Shown piece after piece: positions 37,531 through 50,330 of a stretch of DNA of 64,000 bases. A model generated the notes under the pieces. The model had not been told where the DNA came from, ran no database searches, and worked only from the letters and a program-made list of their open reading frames with translations. This stretch comes from Paulownia fortunei. Lineage: Eukaryota; Streptophyta; Magnoliopsida; Lamiales; Paulowniaceae. The stretch spans positions 558,001-622,000 of the forward strand of contig JAGSPU010000052.1 in NCBI GenBank assembly GCA_019321725.1, in the 5' to 3' direction. Within the stretch, counting starts at the first letter, position 1. Each line of letters begins with the position of its first letter. A program made the position numbers and the translations under genes.

Positions 37531-37998
37531 ACGTTAAAAATTGTAATTGGCCATTACAATAAAATTTTAATAAATTAATATAATTATGATTAGAAAAAAA
37601 TATATTTTAAATAAATTATTTTTGATAAAAAAATAGTATAATAAATTTATTAGTAATTGAATAATATATTAATTTATGAACAATTTTGTTTTTTAATGGG
37701 ACGTTAAAAATTGTAGGTGATCATTACAATAAAATCTTGATAAACGAACATAGTTATGGTTAGAAAATATTATTTAAAATAAATGTATTAATTTATCAGT
37801 AATTGCATAATGTATTAATTTATGAACAAATTTATTTTTTAAAGGGACGTTAAAAATTGTAGTTGGTTATTACAAAAAAATATTGATAAACTAATATAGT
37901 TTGTGATTTTAAAAAATTATTTATTTAACAAATAAATAATATTTATTATTTATCAATAATTGAATAATGTATTATTTGTTAACAAAATTACTTTTTAA
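37531..37998. repeat. Three tandem copies of an AT-rich ~146-170 bp unit
   Basis: The motif ACGTTAAAAATTGTA starts at 37531, 37701 and 37847. Each copy continues with TTACAATAAAAT or similar, TGATAAA..AATATAG, a long A/T stretch, AGTAATTGAATAATGTATTA and ATTTATGAACAA. The spacing between copies is 170 and 146 bases. The copies are diverged by substitutions and indels. Confidence 0.85.
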
Positions 37999-38440
37999 TT
38001 TAAACTTTAAATAGTGACTAATTAATTTCTTGATATTAAGTTATGAGTAGTGAGGTTATTAATTTATTGAAGTTTTAGTATACTTAAGTTTTCTAATGGC
38101 AACAAGTTAGGTTTCGAACGAACTTGTGAATATTTGAAATCTGATAAATCAACATTTTTATGGACCTAATATCCATCCATTTTAAATTTGGGATTTGAAA
38201 AAATAACTTTTATAAAAATATATCATCATAACTTTCTAAATATAAAAAACAATATAACTAAAAAAACTAATTATTTGTAAGTATATGTGTGTATGCTTTA
38301 ATTTTTTTTAAAAATAATTTCAAGCATATTGTTTCACTTATATAAATTGAAAGTATAACTTATTTATCTATCTTATATTTTGATTTAAACTTGTATCATA
38401 ATAATATTTCATATGTGAGTAAATAATGTAGAATACTTTT

Positions 38441-38470
38441 GTGTGTGTGTATATATATATATACACACAT
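38441..38470. repeat. Self-complementary (GT)n(TA)n(AC)n run
   Basis: The sequence runs GTGTGTGTGT, then ATATATATATAT, then ACACACAT. It is almost its own reverse complement and could form a hairpin or cruciform. It looks like a compound microsatellite. Confidence 0.85.
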
Positions 38471-39297
38471 ATCACACAAATAAATAAATTATATAAAATA
38501 ACTTTAAATTCGATATTCATTCCAAACTCGTTAGCAATTTCAAAATCCACCAAAACAAAGTGGTTTTAACACGTTCATCACATTATTTCGTAATTTGTTG
38601 TTATTTAAACGTCTTTCATTGGGCCAAAACCAACATCTCATTATCATCACCTATGAGTATATAAATTCAGTGTGTGTATAATAATAATAAAAAAAAAACA
38701 TATATCTGCAAACAAATAATGATAAACAACCAATTCAAGATGATGAAACTAGCTATTTGGATTTCTACTCAAGAGTAAAAAGTTTTAGAGGTTTGCTTGT
38801 TTGAGGAAGAGATAAAGTCTCTATATATTTCCCTCCCCAAATAAATTGACTTCAACTTAATAAACTAGCAAAGCACATAGGATATAAATACAAATGAAGT
38901 TCTTTGTACTCAACTTATAATAACCCATCATCACTCAGACTTGCTAATTTAGAATTTTAGTCTAATTCAATTAAATTGTAAATATTTTAAAATATGCAAA
39001 CAAAAATTTAAAATGCCTACAAATCGATCCAAGTTACTTTAGTTGCAATATAAAAAAAATCAATATGAAAATAAAACAAACAAAACCTTTGATTGAAAGT
39101 ACAACATGTCCATGCATTTTCCCACAAAATAGTTTGTGTGGAAGCAAATAGCACTGAAAGCACTTGATCCAAACTGATTTACATTTGAGTAATTTGTCTA
39201 ATTTCCAAGCCAATGCTAGAATAATTAAATCAGACTACAATTATCTGGCTTAATCATGGGCCTGAGGTTCATTGCTTAATGGGCCATCTTTTGGTAT

Positions 39298-39470
39298 TGG
39301 GCTTCCTATACAAACTCTTGGCCAATGGGGCTAGCTACCGAGCTAAATCTTACACAGTTTAAGACCCTTTTTTAATAAACTTAATTATTATTGGGCTTAA
39401 TCTACAAAATCTATTGGCCCAATGTGCCTAGCTACTGGCTAAGTCTTGCACATTTTAAGCCCCTTTTATA
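39298..39470. repeat. Tandem duplication, period about 94 bases
   Basis: Copy 1 (39298-39375) and copy 2 (39392-39470) share GGGCTT..CTACAAA, CTTGGCC/ATTGGCCC, AATG.G.CTAGCTAC, AAGTCTTGCACA-like and TTTAAG.CCCTTTT motifs. The two copies are clearly related but diverged. Confidence 0.8.
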
Positions 39471-39899
39471 TAAGTGAACAAATTATTCTTCAACTCAAAT
39501 TTCAGATCCCATTTGAAACGAAAATCTAATTTGCCTGAAATGAACATTGAAAATTTTAGGTTAATGCCAAGACCTTTTACCAACATTTTTGGTGCTAAGT
39601 AGGAAAAGGTCAGCAAGTACTTATGATATTCATTATTCACCAAATTCCAACCACTCCAAAAGTTTTTCAATTTCGAAGAAATTTAAAATTAATTTTATAT
39701 TTTTAATTTTTTTCTGATCACACACTCAACCTCCCACCTAAGGAACCCAACGTCACCAAAAAAATTCCAAATTTACCCATACAATAAATTCAAATAACAC
39801 TTATAAATCTTCTCATCTTAAGAAACTTTAACAAAAGATTGTTTTTTCGGCATTTTCAAATATGTCAAAAGTCTAAACTTCAGTTCAACTCCGCAACTC

Positions 39900-40042
39900 T
39901 TGATTAGCTTCATCCGCCCATTCTTAAGCAAGATTTTCGCTTCCTCTCTCTTCACTATGTATACCTCTATTATTTGATTAGCTTCCTCCGCCCATTCTTT
40001 AGCAAGATTTTCGCTTCATCTATTCGTCATACGTATCTCTTT
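39900..40042. repeat. Tandem duplication, period 74 bases
   Basis: TGATTAGCTTCATCCGCCCA at 39901 is repeated as TGATTAGCTTCCTCCGCCCA at 39975. Both are followed by TTCTT.AGCAAGATTTTCGCT and a pyrimidine-rich end. The copies are about 90% identical by eye, so this duplication is younger than its neighbours. Confidence 0.9.
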
Positions 40043-43000
40043 GTTAGACAAATTCGGTACTTTAAGCCAAGCCCACATCAATAAACAATCATTTTATAAA
40101 GATGTTTCAATCAAGTTTGGGGATGATAAGAAGCCATTGCTGGGAGCTAAAATCTCATTGAACATTCTAACATTTCCTCTTCAGCCAGAGCTAAAATTAA
40201 TGTCACTTAAAATTTGTGCACATGAATGTTTACATAGGGAACATCTATTTTATTTGAACCTTTACAACTCAAATAACATTTCAGTATATACATCTATATA
40301 TAGGTAAAATAATAGTATACTCGTACTATTTACAAACCTCAATTTCTCATTCAAGTGAACTCTAATCACATATCTTTAAAATGTTATGTACAATAATAAC
40401 ACCTAGTTGGACATACGATGCGCTCCAACCCCTGCCAATTCTATCGCTAACCTTCATACGATCTCAAGCTCATGGCTTGGGCCACGATAGTCAACATTGT
40501 GTTGCCTGCCAATCGAATTTTCATGCACGAACGGACGCTCACCATCTGTGGTAAACATTGAAATGCAATAGAAATGAGAGAGAATCAAAATACAAAAAGA
40601 CAGAATGCTGCACGTCGTGCTATTGTTTGGCTAAGGTTAGTACTTATGATATCATAGTACCAACAAAAAAAAATGTAGATTCCTCTTGGCTAGAGATTGA
40701 GTGGATTCGAAAACAGATACGTGTGTTATAGATTTTATGAAAACAGATACTATAACATTATTTTAGATAATGCACTATTTGAAGTCCACATACTATAAAT
40801 AATTTATTGAGCCAAATTTCTATTGCACATATTTGTGGCATTTAAAAGTATCAGTTTTAACATACATTACAATTATATTTTATTCTATCTTATAAGCTTA
40901 GTCAAACGCCCTTTTATTTTTTAAATTAAGATTTTATTTTAATAAACTCCTTTAATTTTAACAATTTTAGTTACAAAATTGTCATTACTAACATATTAAA
41001 GCTTCATAATTTTATTTTATTCAAACACTTCACAACTTATGTTTAAAATAAGATCTAATATCTTATAAATTTCATAAATATATTATAAAATATTTAAATA
41101 AACTTAGCCAAACATCCTCTTACTCGTAGAGATGCAAGAATGCAGTCGAAAATCCTCAAGTGAGAGAGAATTTAAATTAAAATTGGAAAGATTTGGGGGG
41201 ATTAGACCGAGCTTATATGTGCTTATCTGAACTGATGGTGATGACCCAAATTGATATGAAAGGCCCAAAGTGAACCCATTAATTCATTGGACTTTATGTT
41301 CTAGATTTTCTTGGACATGTGGAGGAGTGTCATATGGCCGAAAACTTATTGGATTCTTGTTTATTAATTTTTAATTTTTTGTTTAGTTGCCATTATAAGA
41401 AGAAATGTTAATTATTAATGGACAAGATGTCATGTAAGAATATTAAACTTTTACTACTTGTATAAATTAAATAACAAGAATTTTTATATTTGTCATAATA
41501 ATGACAATTCATTGAGAACAAAAATTGCCAATAGTGACTCTATGAATTTTTTTTATGTGAACTTAGTTTAAACATAACTTTTATTAGTATTAAACTTGTA
41601 AAATCATAATTGTGGTAAAACAAAAATTGTTGTTACTTATTTTCTTGGGTAAGGAATTATTGTTATTTAATGCATACAGTTAATAATAATTTTAATATTG
41701 TGAGTTAGGGAATGTTTGATTTCATTTCCATTCTTAATTCATCTTCTCAAAATATAATCAAACATATATCACATTCTCCAATATATTTATCTCATAATAC
41801 ATCACATTTTCCAACATATTCTCTCAAAATAAATCCAAACATTCCGATAATATATCGTCAATATTTATATTATGTTTGTAAAGAAGGGGCTTAGACAATT
41901 TTTGAAAAAAAATGAGAATGAGATATTCTATGTATTTATTTTGATGCGCAAATCTCACAAATGACTAAAAAAAAAGAAACGGTGAAATGTAGTAGTTTGG
42001 AATTTTTTAATTTAATTTATTTTACTCTTATATTGCATATTACATATGCACGTTATATGTATAAAATATTTTTTAAATATACACTAAATTAATTATATAT
42101 GTGTACATATACAATATACAATATGCTATTCAACATAGAATTACAATAAAATATACATAGAACAAATCTAGGTAAAGATCATTCAAGAATATAGATTATG
42201 AATTGGAAGAAATAAAACATTAATTAATGGGGCTATCATAATTTATAGTATAGTAGGAAAATCTATATCCTTATTCAACTGTTGTCAAAATGGATTAAAA
42301 TTTAAACAGTCCAAATGCAGTCATGTGATTAATTCCACCATCATGGGGAGAGCCATAAGGTATTTTTTCCTCGTTTTTAATGACTCATAGATCTATTATA
42401 CAACTTCACAACTTGCTGAATCTCATGTTAAAATCTACTCAATCTTGGAAACCAAAATCCTTATTTAACAAATATTGCTGCATTCACTACGATTTATGAG
42501 TTCAAAATCATTCATAGTTATATGATAATTTTTTTTTTTTCCCAAAATCGTATATTATATTTTGTAAACATTTTCAAATAACGCTTTTCCAGGTCAAATT
42601 CACACTTATGCTCTTGACTTTGTCACAAATTATATATGTGAGGCATGTTAATAAAAATATTAATTAAGGGTTGAAAATTTGACATATCCCACCTAAGTTT
42701 GATTTCTTGAGACAAGAAAAGGGTTTGATCTTTTTATAAAAGTTAAAGACTAAAAATAAGGTAGAATTAATTAAGAAGAGATATATATTTATTTAGTGGT
42801 GGATTTGGATCCACATGCAAACCACATCAACTTGTATAGATATAACAAAAATTAAATGTCAGCTAGCTCTGATTAGAATTGCAAACAAGTCAGGGGAGCT
42901 ATAATAGTCAATTCCCCTTCACATGATCTGTGGTTTCCATATTCCAACTGTTTCAACAATAGGATAAATTAAAGGTTGCTCACCATATATATATGTGCAT

Positions 43001-43541
43001 GTAAAAATTTACTTGATAAATTTACAAACATAGTAATTTTATGTAGTCAAATTTAAAGAAATAAGATGAGTACTTAAGGTGGAGATATGCTTCTATCTCG
43101 TACCAATTGTTTGAGACCTTACAACGATGAAGTTTATTTTCTCAATATTAAAATATAGAGAGTAAGTCAAGTTATATATGGCTTCATAATGTGTGCACAT
43201 ACAAAACAATGGTAAGAATTGTATTGTTGTAGTAAGCCCAATAATATTGATCTTAAAATTGGCCTGAAAAAACCTGTTTATCTTGAAATATTTCTTGAAT
43301 TGGTTATGTTAAAAACCTTAATCAACTAGTAAAAGGGTATGCAAAGAAAGTGTGGCCCAAGCCTGTTTATATAACAAGCTGGCCAGCTGCAAAGTTTCAG
43401 CCTGAAAACATCATATGTTCTTTTCGTACGTCCATATTTCCAAATAAACTTGTCCAAATCTTTTAAATAAAAAATAGACATGGCTATAGTCTTTTGAAAT
43501 GAGGCTGTTTTTTTGTATTATATAATTCACATACTGGACTC

Positions 43542-43590
43542 AACACACACACACACACCACACACACAATACATATGTGTGTGTATGTAT
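43542..43590. repeat. (CA)n/(TG)n compound microsatellite
   Basis: Two CA runs are followed by ATACATATGTGTGTGTATGT, so the right half is complementary to the left. It lies about 160-200 bases before the CLE-like start codon. Confidence 0.85.
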
Positions 43591-43746
43591 ATTATTTGAG
43601 TATCATCTCATCATGCTTAAGCACGTGTAGTAGGCAAATTAATGAAATGGACTACGTGCTGCCATATAACTGCCCCAACTCTTTCAGTCATTTGTAAATC
43701 TGTACCACCTTCCAAATCTCAGTACACAAACCATCCTCCTTTGCAG

Positions 43747-44036
43747 ATGAAGATCAAGCACAAAACCCTAGCTTTATTCTTGTCTTTGCTTGTAGTTTCC
43801 CTTGTTTTCTCTTCTTCATGTTATCAACTGAAGCTCCCTGATGATGAAATTGTCACTGGCCCTCCATTTATAGAGAATTTATGGCCAAGAAAATTGTTGT
43901 TTTCTTTTCAACAGCTTCTTTGCAACACAAAAATTCACAGCAGTTGATGAGTGGAGACAAGAACCAGCCCAAGAAAGCTGTGGAGCAAAGCCTGAGGAGG
44001 AGGCCGCCGAGCGTTCCGAATCCTACTCACAACTGA
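43747..44036 (+). CDS. Probable CLE-type secreted peptide precursor, frame broken by one missing base
   Basis: The start MKIKHKTLALFLSLLVVSLV is a clear signal peptide (basic start, ~17 hydrophobic residues, then SSSCYQ). It is followed by an acidic stretch and WPRKLL. This frame stops at 43948. In the -1 frame the sequence stays open and ends, exactly before a stop at 44034-44036, with RRPPSVPNPTHN. That matches the CLE dodecapeptide pattern (R1, P4, S5, P7, N8, P9, H11, N12), with Val in place of the usual Gly6; the NPT centre recalls CLE46. One missing base between about 43896 and 43945 joins the halves into a 96-residue precursor of the usual CLE layout. CLE peptides are cleaved from the C terminus and act outside the cell on LRR receptor kinases. 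The family call is inferred from the motif. Confidence 0.65.
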
Positions 44037-47000
44037 AAAGCATTCATTTCCTAGCTGGGAAATTCAAGCTACAAAGTAAAGAATTTCTTCATTCCTTGAA
44101 AATTTAATTTTTTTTGGTAACTATGTTTTCTTGTTCTGCCTTTTAATATTATATGTATGATTGTTTATTATATTTCATTTTTTTCTTTGATTTTTTGTGG
44201 GATTTTATGTAGTCAAAATGTAGTATCATTGGAAGTATCCAAGAAGTGAATCATATGGTTTTGTATATAAAATTAAGCAGACATGCAGAATGAATAATAT
44301 ATTTGGTTCATAATTTATATATATATATATTTAATTTACTTAAATTACACTTATATTACTTTTATGGCCAGATGCAAAGATCATATAGAATTGATTTCAT
44401 AAAATTTAATTGCTTTGTCCAAGTATTTGATTTGTACTAACCTTCATTGGAATATTAATTTTTTTGGTTCTTTTCCAGTACTAATGTTCTCTAATTTAAT
44501 TACTTTAATAATGCTACCAGCCACAAATCTGATAATTGATCAATAATCCTGCATATATATGCTTGAAAATTTAACGCTTTACAAAATTGATGACAATTTG
44601 TAGTTTATTTCATATATTAGTTTTTCACAAGCTCTAAATGGAGTGTACATGTTGAATTCCAACTAGGTAGCCGTTCTTACTTGATTTGCCCCATAAATCA
44701 AGACTTGTACTTATTTTTTAGCGCAAATAGATACAAGTTAACCATATTTTTTTACTATTGTTTCATCATTATTAAATTTTACATGACAATCGCTAACTTT
44801 AATTGATTAATTCGATCTAGTTTATCAATCAAATTAAATGAAGTAGAACTAAAATTACTCAAGAGTGGAGCATACTAAAACAAAAAAAAGGTTAAAATTT
44901 AAGAATAAACATCCATTGTTGCATAGCAAGTGCCATGTCCAATAATGAGATCTACTTGCAATTGAGGGTTATTAAAAATATTGAGTTTGGCACAATATAT
45001 GGTTGTCTTTCACCCATTGTCTCATCCAAGTACCTATTGATTATTGCTTTTATGGATCTCATAGCTAACTGCTACATGTGAGGGTGAGAAAAAAGCAAGC
45101 ATATGGTTTATTGTTCATGGACAATGGAAATTAAGATTTTTATTAAGTATCTTGGTTGGATTATATGCCTTATCTTTTAGGTAGAAGATTGGCCTTTATG
45201 GGCAAAAGGTTCAGCATATATCTTGAAAAATAAAAGGGGTTTAAAAATTTTTGCAGCATCAGATGCTTCTTTAGAGTAACTTTCATGTTCATTCATGTTT
45301 CATTATGATCAAACACTGTCACAATCAAGAATTGAAGTTGCAATTTGGACAACTTTTTTTTTTTTACATTAAGATGCTTAAATGAAGGTCAAATTGTACG
45401 GTAAGTTTGATTTGATGCGAAACCTATGTTATTTAGATAGGGTTTAATGAGATTTTAATTATTTTTATGTGATTGGTGAACATGAAATCCATATATATAG
45501 ATAAAAGAACATTTATATTTATTTGTTGTGTGTTCGGTTTGATTAATAATAACTAATATAACATACTTTTCATGTTGCGAGCATACAAATTTTGAAGTTT
45601 GAGACTTAATTTTACAATTTGTGTAGTTATTATTGATATAAAAAAATATAAATTTACACTGGAGAAGGTAGCAAAACTACATCTAATGTAAAACATTTGA
45701 TGACCTTAAACGAAACCAAATAATTTAATGCTATTAATTAAGATTAAAAAAAAAGCATAATAAAAGAGGCACATATAAACATAAAAAAACCCGAATTGCA
45801 TTTTTAATTAAGCGGGACCTATTAAAATTGATCCTTGGGTAGCTCTGCTCCCCTGAGCCCAATTTTATAGGTTTTATAGGCTAACAATTTGAATCTAAGT
45901 AATGTTTGGCTCCATGTAATCTACCAGCTGGGCCTTAGGCCCAATTCTTTAATCTAACATCAACTGTCGCGCGTGTGTAAGCCGTAAAACATGGCTCCAT
46001 TTTTCAAAATAAAATCTTATTTTCCAAAAATACCACTTCACTTGGAATATTGTAACGATAATATATATTATCATAGGGATGATAATAGATTAAGTTTTAT
46101 CGAATTTGTCTAAATTGGGACTCCGACAGTTAAGATTTTGAAAATCTAGAATGCCTTAGACCTAAATTGGTGAGCAGACCTTAGACTAACTAAACTCATT
46201 TTATAATTTAGAAAACATTAAAATTTATATATTTTTTAAATAATATTATTAAAACTTTAAAAAATTATTTAAAAAAATATAAATATATGTAATATTTTTT
46301 TAAAAAAATAAAAAATTAAATGGTCAGGTCTGAGTGTGAGTTGAAAATTCAAAACCCAATTCAAATTCATTTATACTGTTAAAATCTATCAAATTGCGGT
46401 AGGTTTTAAGGGTGTCGAATTTTGACCCTTGTCGTTATCATTCTTAATTATAATTACTATTATTAAAAATAATAGTATAAAGACACATTAAAAAAAAAGT
46501 TACTCATCTAAAATTTAGCGTCACATAAAATTGAATCCCTACAAATAGGACTGAGTGAGTATTAAACATTTAATTATTTCTTATATTGAATAGTTATAAT
46601 TTTTCTCTAGACCCCTCGTGCATCATTTTACTCCCCAACAATAAAGACATAGCATTTAACTGTTAGAGACAAATATAGCAATGTACATGCAGTAGAGGCC
46701 AAGGTGGGGTGGGAGTGGGGGTGGGGGACCGCCAGACTCGGTCCCGACTTGATGAATAACAAGATCACAAATCCTTCTGCATGAGAAATGAGAAGTGACC
46801 AAGTCCACCCATAGAACCTCCAACCTCAACATCCAGATGTATGCAAGGCACAAAATTTTGTTAACTCTTAAAAATCTTGATTCATTTTCAGTTCTGATGG
46901 AAACTAGACCAGCTTTTGATGAACAATTAGTTCTTTAAGAAATCTTAAACGAGTTTTAAACAAGTTGGATACAATTGAAAACTGGTTAATATAAACCAGG

Positions 47001-47728
47001 TAGCTTGGTGTTAATGTTACATTTATGCATCAAAACTTAAACGGGATAGGGGAATATTTTTGAAGGTTTCTACCTTTAAGAGGATGATTGACGTACATTT
47101 TAAGGGTTTAATAGGATTAATGTATGAAGGGTAATTTTGTCTTTTAACATTCACTGTTAATGGCGTCAAAAGTCTTACTCTTCTAAGTCCTACCAGGGCA
47201 TTTAGAAGTTTGCAACATGGGCTAGCTAGCAGTGCAGCTTCTTTATGAAAGTTGAGTCATGGAATAAAGAACATCTGTCCCATGCCTCAATTTTTGGTAC
47301 AGACATATCTACCCAAAAGGTAGCTAACTATATGTACTAAAAAAAGTCACAAACTTATTACCACCTGCAAAAGTGAATTGAATTCTAATACAATCAAATT
47401 CAGAGAATGAATAAAAATTTCTTGAACTATCACAATTACATCCATTTTGAAGGCCTCATAATCAAGATTCTTCATTACCACCAGCAAGATAAACTTGCAA
47501 GTTGAACATCTCTAGTTTCAACATTATCTCAAATAAGATTAGAATTTGCACAAATCCCACCATCTCTTCACCCCAAAACCCCAAGAAAGAAAAAAAGTAA
47601 AACAAAATATATATTAAAAGAAAGAAAAAAGAAAACCCTAGTCCAGTCAATATGACACAAAAATCAAAGGAGAATACAGGGGGGAAAAAAAAGGTACTAA
47701 AAGTTATAATAGACCCTCAATTTATGTG
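44037..47728. other. Intergenic region between the CLE-like gene and the DUF761 gene
   Basis: The 3' flank of the CLE-like gene is followed by AT-rich DNA. 46660-46850 is less AT-rich and open on the minus strand for 65 codons, without a recognisable product. 47660-47728 is probable 3'UTR of the next gene. No gene is called. Confidence 0.55.
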
Positions 47729-48337
47729 TCATATACTTCTAGCCATCATTTCTTGAAATCTTCTGTAAGACTCCTGTTTCTCCAACCTGAACTTCTCATG
47801 GCAATTTGCAATGAACAAATCAGCAAGCCTATCAATTTCGTTGCTGGAATCTTCATCACCCTTCTCCTCAAGCCACTGCAAGTACCTTGAAAGCTCATTG
47901 GAATCTTGCATTTCATCGTAGTCGAACGACGTTGGAATCACAGAATTCCAACTGGAATCATAGTAAACATGGGAATTGGAACAACTTTCCAGGACTACGG
48001 GCACGGCATGAGAAGAGCACCAGTTATAGTGCAGCCTGAAGGAGCCAAAAAAGAGCTTCTTCTGCTTATTGTGCTTGTTTTTCCTCAGTGGGAATTCTAC
48101 CAAGTGAATGAAGTGTATGTCTTTGAGGAGTTGGATTAGAACTGATTTTGCTTTGGTGAGGGCACGAGCAATGCGATACATGTGTGAGAATATAAAGGTT
48201 TGGAGAAGGGTTTTGAGTTTCATGGAGCTTAAAGAAGAAGAAGAGGAAGAAGAAGAGGAAGAAGAAGAAGGGGAGGATGGTTTCATGGAGAAAACATGAA
48301 TGGAGTTGAGAGTTTTGAGGGATGAGGGACCAGCCAT
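47729..48337 (-). CDS. DUF761 ('cotton fiber') family protein
   Basis: This is an intronless 202-residue protein beginning MAGPSSLKTLNSIHVFSMKP, then a run of Ser (residues ~20-34) coded by a TCC/TTC-type microsatellite. A basic, hydrophobic helix-like segment follows (residues ~38-75), then a variable middle. The C-terminal DUF761 motif EIDRLADLFIANCHEKFRLE is followed by ESYRRFQEMMARS. The family is plant-specific and its biochemical role is not established; expression in fibres and response to stress have been reported. A TATA box (TATAAAAT, complement of 48406-48413) lies about 70 bases before the start codon with a C-rich leader between. The frame is intact. The alternative of a later start is unlikely, because MAGPSS follows the TATA box closely and no earlier in-frame ATG is seen. 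Confidence 0.88.
   Translation of the reverse strand: MAGPSSLKTLNSIHVFSMKPSSPSSSSSSSSSSSSLSSMKLKTLLQTFIFSHMYRIARALTKAKSVLIQLLKDIHFIHLVEFPLRKNKHNKQKKLFFGSFRLHYNWCSSHAVPVVLESCSNSHVYYDSSWNSVIPTSFDYDEMQDSNELSRYLQWLEEKGDEDSSNEIDRLADLFIANCHEKFRLEKQESYRRFQEMMARSI
48235..48275. repeat. Imperfect (GAA/GAG)n repeat coding for poly-Ser
   Basis: A trinucleotide run within the DUF761 gene gives about 12 serines in a row on the minus strand. Such runs vary in length between alleles. Confidence 0.9.
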
Positions 48338-48405
48338 TTGTGTGATTGAGTGTTGGGGTAGGTGTGGGGTTGGGGGAGGGGGTAAAATGTGTTTTGTTGG
48401 AATGG

Positions 48406-48413
48406 ATTTTATA
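48406..48413 (-). promoter_or_regulatory. TATA box of the DUF761 gene
   Basis: The minus strand reads CTCTATAAAATCC. It lies 69 bases before the ATG at 48337, which fits a leader of about 35-40 bases. Confidence 0.7.
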
Positions 48414-50130
48414 GAGGATATTGGTTTCCAAATTGTTACTAGTTAGTAGGTGATTTAAATAAAGTGCCAACAACTTTGCAGATTATTGAAGTGGGACTTT
48501 TTCTTTCTGTTTGTCTTGGGGTTTATACTTGACTAGGGACTATTGTGACTTGTTTGATGGGCAAGATATCTCCACACTCGCAATGAACTAAAAATAACAG
48601 CTTTCTCAAGTGTAAAATCAATTCGTGAAATTCTTGAATGGATCCAGTTTGTTACAAGGGAAGAGTGGGGTTTAGTGGTGAAAAATACAACCCCAGTTGA
48701 TCTAATGAGTAACAATTGTGAGACCTAATAATTTTCATTCATTTTTAAAAAATAAAGTACTTACCAAATAATCTCAAAAAAATATTATGGGTTAACGATA
48801 AGGCCCAAAATCTTAAAAAAAAGAAAGAGAGAAAATGTGGGAGATTTTATTATTTTTTTGGAGTAAAATGATAAGATAGTGAATACTAATAAGATTTGGG
48901 GCGGGGGGTGCCCAAGTCTTGCGGCTGGGCTTTAGGAATCAAAGCCAGAGTGTGAGAAACTCGAAGAGATAAACAAGCCCGATTCTTCGCTGATATTACA
49001 AAACCAATGACAATTTTTTTTTATTATATAGCCAATGTGTGTGTGTTTCTCTCTCTTTTTGTGTGTGACACTGTGTGTAAAATGTCGTGATCAGACAACA
49101 GCTAAAGATCAAGACCCCTTTCCACACTAGAAACCTCAATTTTATTTCTTTATTATTCGACAATTAAAAAAGTGCAAATGATCCTGTCCAAGACTAATTT
49201 TCAATCTTTTTATCCTTGTCTATTTTACACAAATTGGTCGTTTAGTCTCTTGTCTTACTTACACTCTTACTAAACAAGAGTGTTTGATTGTGCTACTTTT
49301 ATAGTAAAATAAAAATAAAATCTCATAATTTTTTTTTCAATAATTTATAAGTTGTTGTAGCTCGTATACGCTCACTCATCGTGCACAACTTATTTTGATA
49401 CACAAATCTATAATAAATTTGTATTATGAATTTTGAAAAATTATTAATATTTTTTCTTGATACTTAGCCATAAAGAAAAACCATAATTGTAACTGGAGGA
49501 TTATTAACTAGTAGTTTAGGGACATTAGTCCAACTAAAATGAGCCATGCGGTGGATTTATAATTTAATATACACTCTCTGCATATTAATATATCCTTCCA
49601 CGATCTTACTTACCTAACTTTAATTTATCTATCCCTCCATGTTTTCCGCAATTGCTGTGCTGAAGATAAACCTTCTTTTTTGTATTTTTCTACCTTGGTT
49701 TCTTTTCTTGGTCAAATGAACCATTTAGTCTTGTAAATTTCACTTCAATCTTTGTAATTACCTGCTTGTTTCTAATGACATAATGAGATATATAAAAAAT
49801 GGTATTAGGGTAACTGACTCGTTTGTGTTAAAAATAAGTGTAATTAAATTATTAATTTTTTACAATTTTACAATAGTTCAAACTTCAGTTTTCACAACTC
49901 AATCATAGATGATATAATTATCAAATATTTAACTTTTTCGAACTCTGTCTGTAACTCAGTAGATGAGGGTTTTTGTCCAATCCTGAACATCTAAGTTACT
50001 GATCGGAATTCACTGTTTGAAAGCAAGAATAGATTAGACTAGCAGATCGCCTTCTTTAGGTTGAGTTGACAGCTTCGCTAGAGATTCTTTTTTTAGGGCT
50101 GCTAGAATGCGGTTTGCGGTTTATGTCACC
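48414..50130. other. Intergenic sequence upstream of the DUF761 gene
   Basis: AT-rich DNA with no supported gene. It holds the distal promoter of the minus-strand DUF761 gene. Confidence 0.5.
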
Positions 50131-50184
50131 TTGCACCAATCAAAGGAAATGAGGTGATTAGCTTGAAAAAGATGTCTTTTCAGG

Positions 50185-50305
50185 TTCAAAAGGCTCTGAC
50201 CATGTGCCTGTTGAAGAATGAGCCGGCGACTCATGGGCAGTGGCTTGGTTAAGGAACCACTGGAGGTGTAGCGAAATCGAGTCTTTATAGGGCAATTGTT
50301 ACTGC
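50185..50305 (+). pseudogene. rrn23: Plastid 23S rRNA fragment
   Basis: This is about 120 bases of internal 23S sequence (CTCTGACCATGTGCCTGTTG and on), with scattered G-to-A and C-to-T changes, for example GCGTAGCGAAAGCGAG-type sequence now read as GTGTAGCGAAATCGAG. Far too short to be functional. Confidence 0.85.
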
Positions 50306-50330
50306 TACTGCTCAAAGGGCAGTAATAGTT

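Larger units (their letters stand above)
37061..43746. other. Intergenic region between PIE1 and the CLE-like gene
   Basis: No gene is supported over 6.7 kb. It is AT-rich and holds three separate small tandem duplications (near 37531, 39298 and 39901) and two self-complementary dinucleotide runs (near 38441 and 43541). A GT/GGGG-rich segment at 37120-37260 sits next to the PIE1 promoter. Confidence 0.6.

Noticed and set aside
46656..46853. 65-codon minus-strand open frame with a Pro run
   Set aside because: The Pro run comes from a G-rich simple stretch; no homology recognised and no gene signals nearby.
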